Source: Stachybotrys elegans
Taxonomy: Eukaryota; Ascomycota; Sordariomycetes; Hypocreales; Stachybotryaceae
Direction: 5' to 3'
Assembly (NCBI GenBank): GCA_020746835.1
Contig: JAGPNK010000001.1
Span: 4,278,001 to 4,342,000, forward strand
Length of the DNA stretch: 64,000 nt
The position numbers and the translations under genes were made by a program. This document shows positions 1 through 10,923 of the stretch, in pieces. Positions within the stretch are counted from its first letter, which is position 1. Every line of letters begins with the position of its first letter. The notes under the pieces were generated by a model that saw nothing but the letters and a program-made list of their open reading frames with translations, was not told the DNA's origin and did not search any database.

Positions 1-2053
1 TCGGCAACTGGCTCCTTTGCAGTCGTCTCTCCCTCTGCAGCATCGTTCTTGGCTTCGGGTGCTTCCAAGGGTGTCTCGACGGACATGGATTCAGGCTCAA
101 CCGGATGATTTGAACCAGGCAGATCCATGGAGGAATCGGCCAGGTATATTTGCACAAACTGCACCTTGGCAGCGGCAATATCGATGAGCTCCAGGCTTTT
201 AGCCTTGTCCTCGAGGTTTGATGCAGAGACGGCCCTCAGATTAGTAACTGTTTCATCCAACATGTCCGCCAGCCGCTTGTTGCGTCTCTCCATAGCGGCC
301 ACGGCTTTGACGGCAGCTTCGGCGCTCGAATCGATCCTCGGGGAGCGAGGCAAGCTGCGAGGATCATTCAAGCCCTGCATGTTCTTTCTAATCTCCCCCA
401 TCGCGTCCCTCACGGCCTGGCTGATTCCCAGCTTCTCGCTTCTTTCAAGAACGCCCTTTGCTCCCTTGGCGGCTCCTTGCAAAAGGGCTTCCATACCACC
501 CTGCTGCTGGATGAATCTTGTCGGGGAGTGAAGCGGTGATCTCGCACCGAAGCCTTTCTGACGGAATGACTGGAACCCGGAGAAGCTGGGCGTGGTAGGT
601 CTTGAACCATCAGGTGATTTTGGTATATTTGGCATCCTCCCGGTGTACTTCATGATGAGGGTGGCACCACCAGAGTCGTTGAGATGGTCGCGGAGATAGA
701 CTGCGTCATCGACAAACGTATGCGGTCCATGGGCTTGAGATGGCGAGGGATATTTGAGGAGAAGTTGTAAGCAAACGGAGTAATCTGCCTCTAGTACTGA
801 ATTTGCACTGTTAGCAGGGGCACAAGAAGATGGGCTATCAGATCTTACATTGCCAACGTATGCGCGTCAACATTGCCACGCATATCAAATCTATCAACTC
901 TAATGAGGAGTCAACGGCGAAAATTGTATCCCACAAGATAAGAAACTGGTCAAATGGGAATTCTCTGCTGAATATCAGGCGTATCCATCGGCTTGTAATG
1001 TCAGCGAGCATAGAGCGACTGGGAGAAAAGCACTGACATGAGGAATATCTGAGGTAAAATCTCGATATTGGTAAGATGGGCTGCCAGCTCTGGATCAACT
1101 TTGGCCAAGCAAACTTCGTGTATGAATCTGCTCCGCTCTATTATTGCCGAGCTCGAGTCCTGGCGGGTTGACCCTGGTACTCGCTGCACCTCATAGAAGG
1201 ACTGCGCCTGTGACATGAGCTTGGAGAATAAGCAGTAGGCGTCGTGTTCGACATGAGCCGCATCAAGCGTCTCGACCATCACTTGATCTGCCGCAGCAGG
1301 ATCCTGGCAAGTCGTGGCATCTAGCGCATCCTGAGAAACAACATGAACGATTGCTGCCAATAGCTCGTGCATGCCCTGTCGGTAGCCGCCTCGGCTGGGA
1401 TAGTTCTTGCAGTACACAAAGAGGATGTCCAGTATCATGCGTTGGATGCCGTCCTCGTGGTAGTTTGCCTCGTCGGGTAGCCGCTGAACGTCCTGGAGAA
1501 TCTCAGCCCGGATGGCTTCATCCTGGCGGATAGTGTTCCAGGGAGACTGGGACCACGGCTGTGAGCACAGAAGTAGAACAACGAGTCTGGGGAGTAGTCA
1601 CATACACTAGGATCATCCGTGAGGGGGTCGATTGTGAGCTCAGCTAGGGTCTCTGGATGCTCGATGAACCTTAGAAGGTGGTGTCTTTGCTTGGTGTAGA
1701 GGGCGCGTCCTTGTCGCAAGACATGCAACCAATCGTCAGTTGCCTCGCCGTGTGATAAGAAGAACGCCTCGAAGATATGTTAGTTGGGTCCTCATTGAGT
1801 AACACGGCGTCTGCCACGTCCTGCAGGTGCAAAAAGAGGGGAAGTGAGGTTACCTTCCAACAGACAGAGCGGCAGCCGGAGATACAGGGGCTGGAGGAGC
1901 CGTTGTACTTGACTGCACGCTGAAGCTGTGCCAGAGTCTCGCTATGAGCCTGGGTCTCACGCCATCTCTTTCTTAGGGTTGAGTCTAAGGTCAGCGCTGT
2001 GGAAGTAGGCGGGCTGCATGGCGTACGCACTGAGTTTCGTCCAGCGACCTCAT
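1..2053 (-). CDS. TBC1D5-like Rab GTPase-activating protein (3' end outside window)
   Basis: Rab-GAP expected to stimulate GTP hydrolysis on an endosomal or vacuolar Rab; the TBC1D5 class acts in retromer and autophagy traffic. I read six exons on the minus strand: 2053-2031, 1971-1854, 1767-1606, 1546-1038, 991-849, and 796 to beyond base 1, giving about 583 residues so far. The N-terminus is MRSLDETQ, chosen because it splices in frame to KRWRETQAHSETLAQL. Family blocks follow in order: KYNG and GCRSVCWK; SPWNTIRQDE; the arginine-finger motif ILQDVQRLPDE; the glutamine-finger motif YRQGMHELLA; and RWIRLIFSREFP. Both catalytic fingers (IxxDxxR and YxQ) are present, so it should be active. 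The C-terminal part is Ser/Pro-rich and then predicted helical and acidic. The introns are 46-86 nt; the 46-nt one (1037-992) has a CGCTGACA branch. The gene diverges from the one starting at 2778. Family call is firm; the orthologue within TBC1D5-like proteins is inferred. Confidence 0.88.
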
Positions 2054-2777
2054 GGCGGAGGATTTTCGAGCCCCAGTGTCTGGTGGGAAGATGGGGTTTC
2101 TGGGGAGAAGAGGATCAAGATGTTGCCGTCATGCGGATCGAGTCACGCTCACGAGTTCCCTCGATGCAACGGGATGCGCCTGCCGTCTAATAATCCTGGG
2201 CTACAGGGCACACGTGCACTATGCCAGACTTGGACACCCTAATCAGTAGGCCCAGGAACTGCTACCATTATCAGCACACTCCACTGACGGCCTGCTATTT
2301 TAGGGGCATGAATTGAATCGCCTGGCGTCACTGGGTGCCGTGGATCACTGACACAAGCAGGACCTGATCGCACCAAGGCCTACCTATTTACAGCGATATA
2401 ACATATTGAACTCAGTATCTACATAGATACGCAAGTGTAGAATTTCCGTGTTCTCTTTGATCAATTTAGTTTCATCCACTACACAGCGTCCAAGTGATGA
2501 TGTAACATGGATCATGTTGGTACATAAACACAGAGGAATTGTCTGGTGGGATCAGCTTCCTATGTGGCGCACGGACCATGTGAGCTTCTACCGACAGAGG
2601 ACGGTGGGCATTAGGCGGCGAAGGTCTCAGAAACAACCCAAGTTAGTACCCAGGACAGGATCTCAGCACCACCTGGTACTGTACGTATTCCTCATCCTGC
2701 CACGTGGGCTCGTTCAACTTTGGCCGTCTCTCTTCATCATCCCTCCGCAGGCGTGATGAGGAGTAAAGTGCTCCATC
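2054..2777. promoter_or_regulatory. Divergent intergenic region between the Rab-GAP and the WGDF-motif gene
   Basis: About 720 bp must hold both promoters and 5' leaders. Short open frames here lack codon bias and family resemblance. I see no distinct TATA element that I would place, and no RNA gene. Confidence 0.5.
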
Positions 2778-4604
2778 ATGTCTGCTGATCTCTTCGCGGA
2801 GTTCAACGCCCTCTCTGACAACGGCCCCTCGGCTTCAGCCACCACTCAGAAGCATTCGCAAAGTCAGCAGCAAAATCAGGCCCAGAACCAAGGTATTGAC
2901 TGGTTTTCTGGGCATACTGCTTCTGCGCAATCTGCTCAATGGTCTTCCGTGCAAGCTCAGCCACAACCTCCTGGCATTCCGGGCTTCTCGGGATTTGGGG
3001 CTCCGCCATCGCAACCTTCTCACTCAACGGCACCTGTCGGCGGACAAGGAGATGAAGATGATGATGGATGGGGTGATTTTGAGGTCGCAGCACCCTCTGC
3101 AGGCTCTAATGCAAAGGCAACACCCTTCCCTGAGCCGGTGGACAACTGGTCACAGCCCAGCTTCAACTCTTCTCAGCCCCCTCGGAATAGGCCTGTCCGT
3201 GCCTCGACTCTTGAATTGATGAGTAACAAGCTGGTCGATTTTGACAATCCACCACAAGCCACGACTGCTGCTCCTCCCTCTCGACCAGACCCCAAGCCCA
3301 GGCCTGCCAAGAAGGTCGTGCAAAGCGACCCCAACGTGCTCTTTGATGTGGCCGAGTTCGAGCTCGGCGAGGATGACTTGGAAGCAGGCGACGATGACGA
3401 CTTCGGTGAGTTTGGAGACTTTGAGTCTGGCGCTGGCGTATTAACACAGAGCCGGCCGGCTACCGTTGCTCGCGTCAGCCAACCCCCTTCAATGGATCTA
3501 CTTTCGCTTGACGAGCCAGAACCACAGCCCCAGCCCCAGCGGACTCGGCAAGCAGCCTCTTCGACACCAAAACAGTCATCTCGTGTGAATGCCAACGCCT
3601 TGAGTTTTGGCACCTTCTCTTCTGCGCAAAGCCCACCCTCACAGAGTCGCAGCTCCTACCCCAAGCTCGCCATTGCAACCCAGGTAGATCCCAAAACCAA
3701 GACCAAGAGTCCGCAGTCAGCCACTCCAGTGACTGCCTGGCCTTCTGCCTACGACGACAAAGGTCAAAAGAAAGTTAAAAATATCCAATCCAAGGTCGGA
3801 AACATAAAAGAGGACGACGGGGACTGGGCTGCCTGGGACGACTTCGCCAAACCTCAGAAGGAAGAGGATATAGATTCTACAAAGCCTCCTGGAAGCTGGG
3901 ACTGGGATTCTGGTGACAGCGGCATGCCGACAGCCCAAAGCACGGGGATACCGGCAAATGATTCCGATCCGCCTCCCATTAATGTTCCACCTCCATCAAT
4001 CCTACTGTCGGCTTTTCCTGATATCATCAACTCTGCCGGAGCCTTCCTCAAGCCTATGGCGAAACAGAGCGCATCCATCAAGCAGCAGATCCTTGCCAAC
4101 CCCAAGTCGGTGGCCTTTCTTCGCAGCTACATTCTCTTGGCCACTACAGCTGCAAGGGTCATTGCTGGTCGAAAGCATCGGTGGCATCGAGACAAGATTT
4201 TGGCCAAGAGCATGTCGATATCTGCGGCTGGGAGCAAGGGCATGAAGCTCGCTGGTGTGGACAAGACGCAAGCAGTGAGGGAGGACAGAGAGGCGGCCGA
4301 TGTCGTGGCCGTATGGCGAGAAAATGTTGGGCGCGTGCGATCGGCTGTCGCGGCCATCAAGACGGTCGAAGGCTCAGATCTCAAGGTTCCCGAGCTGAGT
4401 GACTCGATGCCCATCCACGCAGCCAAGATGGTGCCCACTTCGCCGAAACCATGTATCATCTGTGGATTGAAGCGAGAGGAGAGGATAGCCAAGGTGGACT
4501 ACGATGTCGAGGATAGCTTTGGTGAATGGTGGGTTGAATATTGGGGGCACCGAGCTTGCAAGAACTTTTGGATAGAGCATGAGCAGAAACTGCGTCAAAG
4601 GTAA
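2778..4604 (+). CDS. Conserved fungal protein with acidic WGDF-type motifs and a C-terminal Cys-rich module (ppk6-like annotation class)
   Basis: Single-exon frame of 608 residues beginning MSADLFAEFNALSD. The first 400 residues are low-complexity (Gln, Ser, Pro) with acidic aromatic motifs: DDDGWGDFEV near residue 100, DDFGEFGDFES near 210-215 and GDWAAWDDF near 350. Such WGDF/FGDF peptides in acidic context are known ligands of the clathrin adaptor AP-1 gamma-ear and GGA ear domains, which suggests a trans-Golgi/endosome accessory role (inference). The last 200 residues are predicted alpha-helical and end with CIICGLKREER, then GEWWVEYWGHRACKNFW, a possible Cys2-His-Cys metal site. From memory, orthologues in filamentous fungi are sometimes labelled 'serine/threonine-protein kinase ppk6', but I see no kinase P-loop, HRD or DFG motif, so I would not call it a kinase. 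ATG 2778 is the first in frame. Confidence 0.8.
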   Translation: MSADLFAEFNALSDNGPSASATTQKHSQSQQQNQAQNQGIDWFSGHTASAQSAQWSSVQAQPQPPGIPGFSGFGAPPSQPSHSTAPVGGQGDEDDDGWGDFEVAAPSAGSNAKATPFPEPVDNWSQPSFNSSQPPRNRPVRASTLELMSNKLVDFDNPPQATTAAPPSRPDPKPRPAKKVVQSDPNVLFDVAEFELGEDDLEAGDDDDFGEFGDFESGAGVLTQSRPATVARVSQPPSMDLLSLDEPEPQPQPQRTRQAASSTPKQSSRVNANALSFGTFSSAQSPPSQSRSSYPKLAIATQVDPKTKTKSPQSATPVTAWPSAYDDKGQKKVKNIQSKVGNIKEDDGDWAAWDDFAKPQKEEDIDSTKPPGSWDWDSGDSGMPTAQSTGIPANDSDPPPINVPPPSILLSAFPDIINSAGAFLKPMAKQSASIKQQILANPKSVAFLRSYILLATTAARVIAGRKHRWHRDKILAKSMSISAAGSKGMKLAGVDKTQAVREDREAADVVAVWRENVGRVRSAVAAIKTVEGSDLKVPELSDSMPIHAAKMVPTSPKPCIICGLKREERIAKVDYDVEDSFGEWWVEYWGHRACKNFWIEHEQKLRQR

Positions 4605-5560
4605 GGAAGGACATGTTGTAACGAGCAAAACGCATTTTTTTCTTGTCCATCCCTGCTATGTGATGAGGATACTATGGGACGAGGAATTTTGAAAGGGTGT
4701 GTGATATAGGTAGAGGAGAAGGCTGGTTCAACCTGCTGCTCGCTTGGAAAGTCTGGCCAATCAGAGTAAGCAATTAGGATCTAGACATTCACAGGCCTTG
4801 TACGTGCATGGTGCAGCAGTCCAATCCGGGTAGCAGCATCGGCAGAAGCAGCCATGGTCTGCCCCGTCGGCTCCGTGCGACATGATGGTTATTTCTTATA
4901 ATTGGCTAGAGATGGCAGCGGAGTGAGTGCATCGGCATGCACCAGAACGAGCGAGCTGTAGATACCTAAGCGAGGCGATGGGATCTGAAGGGACGAAATG
5001 TCCGTCTGCTACAACGGTATTCGGGTTGATGAATGTTGCCGATATTTGACAGCTAACGCCCTTGAATGCAGGGATCGATAAGGCTATGCTGTCACGGATA
5101 CCTGCAGCTCATCGGCTGTCAGTCAGGCATTGGCAGCTTAGAAATAGCCCTGTTGTCTAAACATCGACATGACCTGGATATTCTGGGTCAAATGGAATCC
5201 TTGGAGGGCAGATGTCCAGGTCATGTAATGTTGGTTCAGCAAGTGTATGGCAATGGAAAATTTTGTAGTTGGTGAGGCAGAGAGACAAGGTAGGTACATA
5301 CCTATGTTAGTAGGCACCGGCAGATACTTGTGAGGGGGAGACAGGGAGGGGTAGCTCCAATAGGGTGCTGGCATAGGTAGCTTGAGCTGCCCAGCTTCCC
5401 TCCGCCTGGACAGATTGGCTTCCAGGTTTGACCCCCTCCTCGTCACCTCAACATGCGCAAAGCCGTTTGGCCAGTGCTAGCTTGGGTGTGTTTGGCAAGG
5501 GCAAGCAAGCCTTAGCCACCGGTTCCCACAGTCTTTTTCCCACCTTGGCCCGGGTTTTAA
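4605..5560. other. Intergenic, no gene seen
   Basis: Holds the 3' flank of the gene ending at 4604 and the distal promoter of the KH-domain gene. Contains scattered short words such as TACCTAAGCG and GTAGGTACATACCTATG (5290-5307) but no reading frame with coding character. Confidence 0.5.
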
Positions 5561-6010
5561 CATTCGCCTCCACTCCCACACGTCTGTCTGTCCCTCCTCG
5601 CTCCTCCCTCCCTCTCTCCATCCAAATCCATTCATCTATCCATCCCTACCTTCCAAGCCTAAGGTTGTGCCTCCGTCCCTCCCCTCCTCCTCCCTCCTAC
5701 CTCCTACCTCCTACCTCCTCCTACCTCCTACCTATCACCTTTACCCTTCACCTTTTTACCTCTCTCTTCCACACCTCCTCCTCCTCCTCCCCACCTTACC
5801 CTTCCCACCTTACCTCTCTCGCCTCTTACATCCATCCCGCCGCCTCTCTCTCCAAACCCAACCCTCCATCCTCTCTACCTCACCCTCTACTCTACCACAC
5901 TCCTCAGCTCCTCTCTACCATCTTCTCCCCCCCCCTTCCCTCTTCTCTTTTCCTCCTCTTCAAGGGAACCTTTTCCATCCAAGTCCGGCCCTCCCCTCCT
6001 CTCCGCGTTG
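5561..6010 (+). promoter_or_regulatory. Long pyrimidine (CT) tract upstream of the KH-domain gene
   Basis: Roughly 450 bp on the plus strand are dominated by C and T, with runs such as CTCCTCCTCC and a C9-type run near 5930. CT-rich boxes just upstream of, or within, transcription starts are a known feature of strongly expressed filamentous-fungal genes. Open frames across it (Ser/Pro/Leu-rich) are composition artefacts. The tract ends about 600 bp before the start codon, implying a long leader. Confidence 0.55.
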
Positions 6011-6614
6011 CCCCGCCTCGATTTCTGGATCGGTGTCTTTGACGTCCGTGAACCGTTGACCCTTGGCCCCGCCATAGTCCGGCTCTCTACGCGCCAGGCA
6101 CTGGAAAATACCAAGCCAAGGGAAAAAAATCCTTACAGCAAAAAAAAAAAAAAAACCACCTGCCATCCGGTCGAAGCAAGTATCGCAAGACACTCGCTCT
6201 GCCACCAATCATCCGATTACCACTGCGCATCGCTGAGCGTTGGTCGCAACAGGTCAGTTGCCAGCTCTGCCACGTCTTTTCTTTGTTGCATTCCTCCACC
6301 ATGTTTGTCTCGGTGGTCCGTGGGCGACAGCATGGTCGCAAACATGTTGCACCCACGTGCCACCAACACGTACATGTGCATGGTCGATACTTGGATGTTC
6401 GACCATCTCTCACTCTGCGTTGCCGCGTTATTCCTGCTTGCCCGCTGACTCGGTATCAATAGGACTCCCCTTGCTTACCTTCTCAGGGCAATCTCCCGCT
6501 GTGTCCTCCCCCGTTTTCCCAGGGCAATCCCGCTTCAATCTGGTTGCGTCACCGCCGCCTCCTCAACTCCCAACCTACCTCCTCACCACCCCGCATCCCA
6601 ACGTCACCGGCACA
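6011..6614 (+). other. Probable 5' leader of the KH-domain gene, with an A16 run
   Basis: Sequence between the CT tract and ATG 6615. A pure A run of 16 lies at 6140-6155. Several upstream ATGs with short frames occur, so upstream-ORF control is possible. A leader intron is also possible but I cannot place it with confidence. Confidence 0.4.
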
Positions 6615-7842
6615 ATGTCTGTCCCCCGGGATATGTCCCCCAACGGCGCTGACCTCATGGACCCCATGGACATGAAGATGGAAGACCGCCTCGGCCCCGA
6701 TGGCGAGCCCGCCCCCAAGACCGACGAAGAGTATGCCCAAGCGCAGTTGACCCTCCGAGCCATCGTCTCCTCCAAGGAAGCTGGTGTCATCATCGGCAAG
6801 GGTGGCAAGAATGTCGCCGACCTTAGAGATGACACCGGTGTTAAGGCCGGCGTCAGCAAGGTTGTCCAAGGAGTTCACGATCGCGTTCTCACCATCACCG
6901 GTGGTTGCGACGCCATCTCTCGCGCCTATGCCATGGTCGCCCGCGCCCTTCTCGAGGGTGCCCCTGCCGTCGGCATGGGCGGCATCGTCCAAAACAACGG
7001 AACTCATCGTATGTATCCGTCCTTGGCCTTGTCTACACTTATGAGCATCGATACTAACCCCTAGGTAGCCATCAAGCTGCTCATCTCTCACAACCAGATG
7101 GGCACCATCATTGGCAGGCAGGGTCTCAAGATTAAGCACATCCAGGATGCATCCGGCGTTCGCATGGTAGCACAGAAAGAGATGCTGCCACAGTCGACTG
7201 AGAGAATCGTCGAGGTCCAGGGCACGCCTGAGGGTATCCAGCGCGCTGTGTGGGAGATCTGCAAGTGTCTCGTCGATGACTGGCAACGCGGTACCGGTAC
7301 CGTTCTCTACAACCCCGTGGTTCGCACTCAAGGAGGAGCAACGGGCTCCAGCACAGTGACCTCTAGCAACTACGGATCCACCAGCAACAGGGACAACTAT
7401 GGAAGCCCGCGCGTTATGCGCACCGGTAACGGTTCCGACTTCAACAATGGCGGATCGCAGTCCTTCAGCCGCCGCTCCAACTCTGATGCCGCTGCTCGGG
7501 GGCCGCCTACCCACGACGAGAACGGCGAGGAGATCCAGACGCAAAACATCAGCATTCCTGCCGACATGGTTGGCTGTATCATCGGCCGTGCTGGCAGCAA
7601 GATTAGCGAGATCCGCAAAACGTCGGGCGCTCGCATCTCCATTGCCAAGGTACGTCTCCCGGCTCGAAACCCACATTTGCTGCAAACACTAACTGAAGCA
7701 TCAGGCGCCTCATGATGAAACTGGCGAGCGCATGTTTACCATCATGGGTACTGCAAAGGCCAATGAGTCAGCCCTGTTCCTTCTCTACGAAAACCTTGAG
7801 GCCGAGAAGATGCGCCGCAGCCAGAACCAGGAGCAGGAGTAA
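6615..7842 (+). CDS. Triple KH-domain poly(rC)-binding-type RNA-binding protein (Rnc1/Pbp2/Hek2-like)
   Basis: Predicted 370-residue RNA-binding protein from exons 6615-7008, 7069-7649 and 7705-7842. Three KH domains each keep the nucleic-acid-gripping GxxG loop: GVIIGKGGKNV (GKGG at residues 61-64), GTIIGRQGLKI in the second, and GCIIGRAGSKI in the third. The start MSVPRDMSPNG is preceded by in-frame leader sequence of non-coding character. Intron 1 (60 nt) has an ACTAAC branch and uses the second of two close AGs, restoring THPIKLLISHNQMG. Intron 2 (55 nt) has CTAAC and restores ISIAKAPHDETGERMF. The linker between KH2 and KH3 is Ser/Gly/Asn-rich. The family controls mRNA stability, localisation and translation; fission-yeast Rnc1 stabilises the mRNA of MAPK phosphatase Pmp1. 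A phosphatase of that type lies about 4 kb downstream. Confidence 0.92.
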
Positions 7843-9525
7843 ATGCTCATCTTTGCCGAGCAAGATGCCACCTTCATCTGATGCCAGGCCCGGCCTTGCT
7901 CAGCTTGGTTGGTACTGGATCGTCCTCTTGAAAGTCTTTTCTCATCTTGCTAGATTGGCAGATTAGACTGACTGGCAAGCTGCCTTCTTTGTTACCATCC
8001 AATCGGCCGAGACCAGTCCAAGCAGTTGACTGTTCTCAACTATCCCCGTTCTCATCTCCTTCTCATCGTACCATCAAAACCGTCTTACCTCTCTTACATC
8101 CTCGTTATTCCCCCTTTCCTTAGCTGCCTCTTTCTCCTCTCATTCCTACCGCGTGGGCATGAGCCAGCACCTGTCGCCTTTCGCGGCTCATAGGGCTCTC
8201 GTGTCCAACGCCGGCATCCAACTCCAAGAAGACGAACGTCAAACAGTCGAAAAGAAGAATTGCACACCATGTCAGTCGCAGGCCTCTCCATGCGATTGGG
8301 TATCGCGTCAGGGTCTGCTTCTGATGCCGCCTCACTCCTTTCCCAACTGGCATGATTCGCTTACTATTCTCTACATCCCGACATGGGAAACCGCGCTTTG
8401 TTTTGTTGGAGGACTAGCCATATCATGAAAAAAAAATCGGAACATCTCGCTCCAGACAGCTAGTCTGATGAGGCGGATGGTCAGCATCGACTGGGAGGAC
8501 TGCCACGCTTTTTATCTCTATCATCTCGTCGTCTTACACCCGGAGTCAAGTTGCATCTTGCTTCTCCATGACAGCTATTCCTTATCTCTCCCCACAATCT
8601 CTCTCCTCCGATCCCCCACACTCTTCGACATTATCTTGAGCTGTTACTCCACGGCGATAGCATGCTACACCTAATCACGAACTGTGTATATTGACTCGAT
8701 ACCCCAATCTCTTTGGAAGGGCCGCCCTTTGCATCGAGAACCGCCGCGTTGGCGACGAAGGCATGAGGATCCCGGTTATACCCCGCAGCATGATATGCGG
8801 AATTTGTGGGATGGGAGCGTGTCCTGATGGACCGGAGCATTGTTTCGTTGTAGGCGAAGGTCTCACTAGGCAGAAGAAAATATATTTGACGATGGCATGT
8901 GAGCTTACACTGGCAATGGCTGGCATTGTACTGAAGTGAATGCTCCGTAGATGCTGTGCAAACCTACTCATTTTCTTTCCGTGGCAAGTATGATTACTTA
9001 TTCTATCTGCCCACTAACCTACGGAGGAATTGCTTCATGGACATGAAAAGTCAAAGTTGGGAAGGTGCCCGCCTAAATTGGCAACTGCGTCAACCTCCGT
9101 GCGCAAGTCTTAAACTTCCTGCCAGGTCCCAGGGTCTCCTATCCCCGCAAACACCTAAATAAAGTACCAGTCTAGCGACATGGTGTATAGGCAAGCGTAA
9201 ATGGGGGCAAGCGTGACTTCGTCATGCCGCACAGGTACCTAGTGTCCTTCTTCTCTATGTGGGGTGGATTTCCCCTTGCATGCCTCTTCATGAAGCCAGC
9301 TTGTCATAACCGGAGGTCACATTGACGACAGATTGCATGTCAACCTTCTACCATTCTTTTATTGAGTAATTGGCAGCCATTCCTCGCTCAGACGAGGGAA
9401 ATCGCGCATCCATTCCCTTGGTTCCTCGTTCCATCCTCTTCTTCCCATCCTCGTCGCTCTCCTTCCTCCTTTCCAATTGTCGCAGTCGCAAACGATCCGA
9501 GCCTCCTCGACGAGCAAAGAGAGCC
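7843..9525. other. 3' flank of the KH gene and HUT1 promoter; no gene seen
   Basis: About 1.7 kb with stop codons in all frames at short intervals. The first few hundred bases are T/C-rich and probably the KH 3' UTR. The last 150 bp before 9526 are CT-rich and fit the HUT1 leader. The small frames at 8153-8428 and 8691-8939 show no coding bias. Confidence 0.5.
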
Positions 9526-10923
9526 ATGGCGCGCACCAAGCAGCCCGCCGTCAAGCGCACATCGTCGTCCGAGTACTACAACAAGCAGACGGCGACGTGG
9601 GAGGACGCCAATGGCAGCACCAAGGGCGCGGGGGCGCTGACGGCCAATGGCCAGGCCCAGAAGCAGGCGGCTGAGCCCGAGAAGAAGGAGGCCGGCGTGG
9701 TGCAGCTCGTCATCGCCGTGGCGGGCATCTACGCTTCCTTGTAGGTCTTCCCTCCTCCTCCTCCCCCATGATCGAGAAAGGCCATGCATCGCTGACACGG
9801 CGTTCCCCCCCAGCTTGACCTGGGCATACCTCCAGGAGAAGCTCACGACGACGCCTCACCACAGCGCACTCGACGCCGAGCCCGAGTTCTGGCGGTTCCC
9901 CGTGTTCCTCAACACGGTGCAGTCGCTGTTCGCCGCGACGGTCGGATGCCTGTACCTCATCCTCTCGACGCCCAAGGGCGCCGCGATCCCCCCAATCATC
10001 CCGTCGACGCGGATCCTGGGCCCGCTCGCGCTCGTGGCCGTGACATCGAGCCTGGCGAGCCCCTTTGGCTACGCGTCGCTGGCGCATATCGACTACATCA
10101 CGTTCCTGCTGGCCAAGAGCTGCAAGCTGCTGCCCGTCATGTTTCTGCACGTCACCCTGTACCGCCGCCGCTACCCGCTCTACAAGTACATGGTCGTGGC
10201 CGCTGTGACGGCCGGCGTCGCCGTCTTCACGCTGCACTCGGGCAAGAAGAAGAAGGACAAGCGCTCCGACGAGGCCAACGCCCCCTGGGGCCTGCTCCTC
10301 CTCTCCGTCAACCTGCTCTTTGACGGCCTCACCAACAGCACACAGGACTACATCTTCCAGAGCTTCCGCCCTTACACGGGACCCCAGATGATGTGCGCCA
10401 ACAACATCATGATGACGCTCGTCACCGGCCTCTATCTCGTGCTGAGCCCCTGGCTCGTCGCTACGGGCCTCGGCGACTGGCTCGGCATGGACATTGTCGG
10501 CAACACCGGGGAGCTGCAGGCTGCTCTCGACTTTATGACCAAGTACCCCGCCGTCTGGAGGGACGTCCTGGGCTTCTCTGCCTGCGGCGCTGTCGGTCAG
10601 GTCTTCATCTGTGAGTTGTGTCCCAACCCACCACTCTTGCTGCCCCCCCCCCTCCCTTTTCAGCATGCTAACATCGACAACCCCTTTTAGTCTATACTCT
10701 GTCCACCTTCTCCTCGGTTCTTCTCGTCACCGTCACCGTCACCCGCAAGATGTTCACCATGATCCTTTCCGTCGTGGCCTTTGGCCACCACCTGACCCAG
10801 ATGCAGTGGCTCGGCGTCGGCCTCGTCTTTGGCGGCATCGGTGTCGAGGCCGGCATCGCCAGGCAGGAGAAGATGGCCAAGGAAGCTGCCAAGAAGGCTG
10901 CCGACGCAAATAAGACAAAATAA
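9526..10923 (+). CDS. hut1: ER UDP-galactose/nucleotide-sugar transporter HUT1 (SLC35B1 family)
   Basis: Multispanning endoplasmic-reticulum transporter of 414 predicted residues that moves UDP-sugars or nucleotides across the ER membrane for glycosylation and folding. Exons are 9526-9740, 9814-10610 and 10691-10923. Splicing restores [19 protein letters not shown] and [16 protein letters not shown], both typical of the family. Other family blocks include [58 protein letters not shown] and [10 protein letters not shown]. About ten hydrophobic segments are visible. The C-terminal tail is lysine-rich ([11 protein letters not shown]); a lysine sits at -3 but not at -4, so a strict KKxx signal is absent. 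The N-terminus has a 65-residue soluble extension rich in Ala/Lys/Thr. Coding bias is strong (C/G in third positions), which produces a spurious 318-codon antisense frame. Confidence 0.95.

Noticed and set aside
5428..6042. 204-codon Ser/Pro/Leu frame in the CT tract
   Set aside because: Product of a simple-sequence pyrimidine tract, not a protein.
6549..7685. 378-codon antisense frame over the KH gene, and a similar 318-codon one over HUT1 (9710-10666)
   Set aside because: Antisense shadows of codon-biased, well-identified genes.
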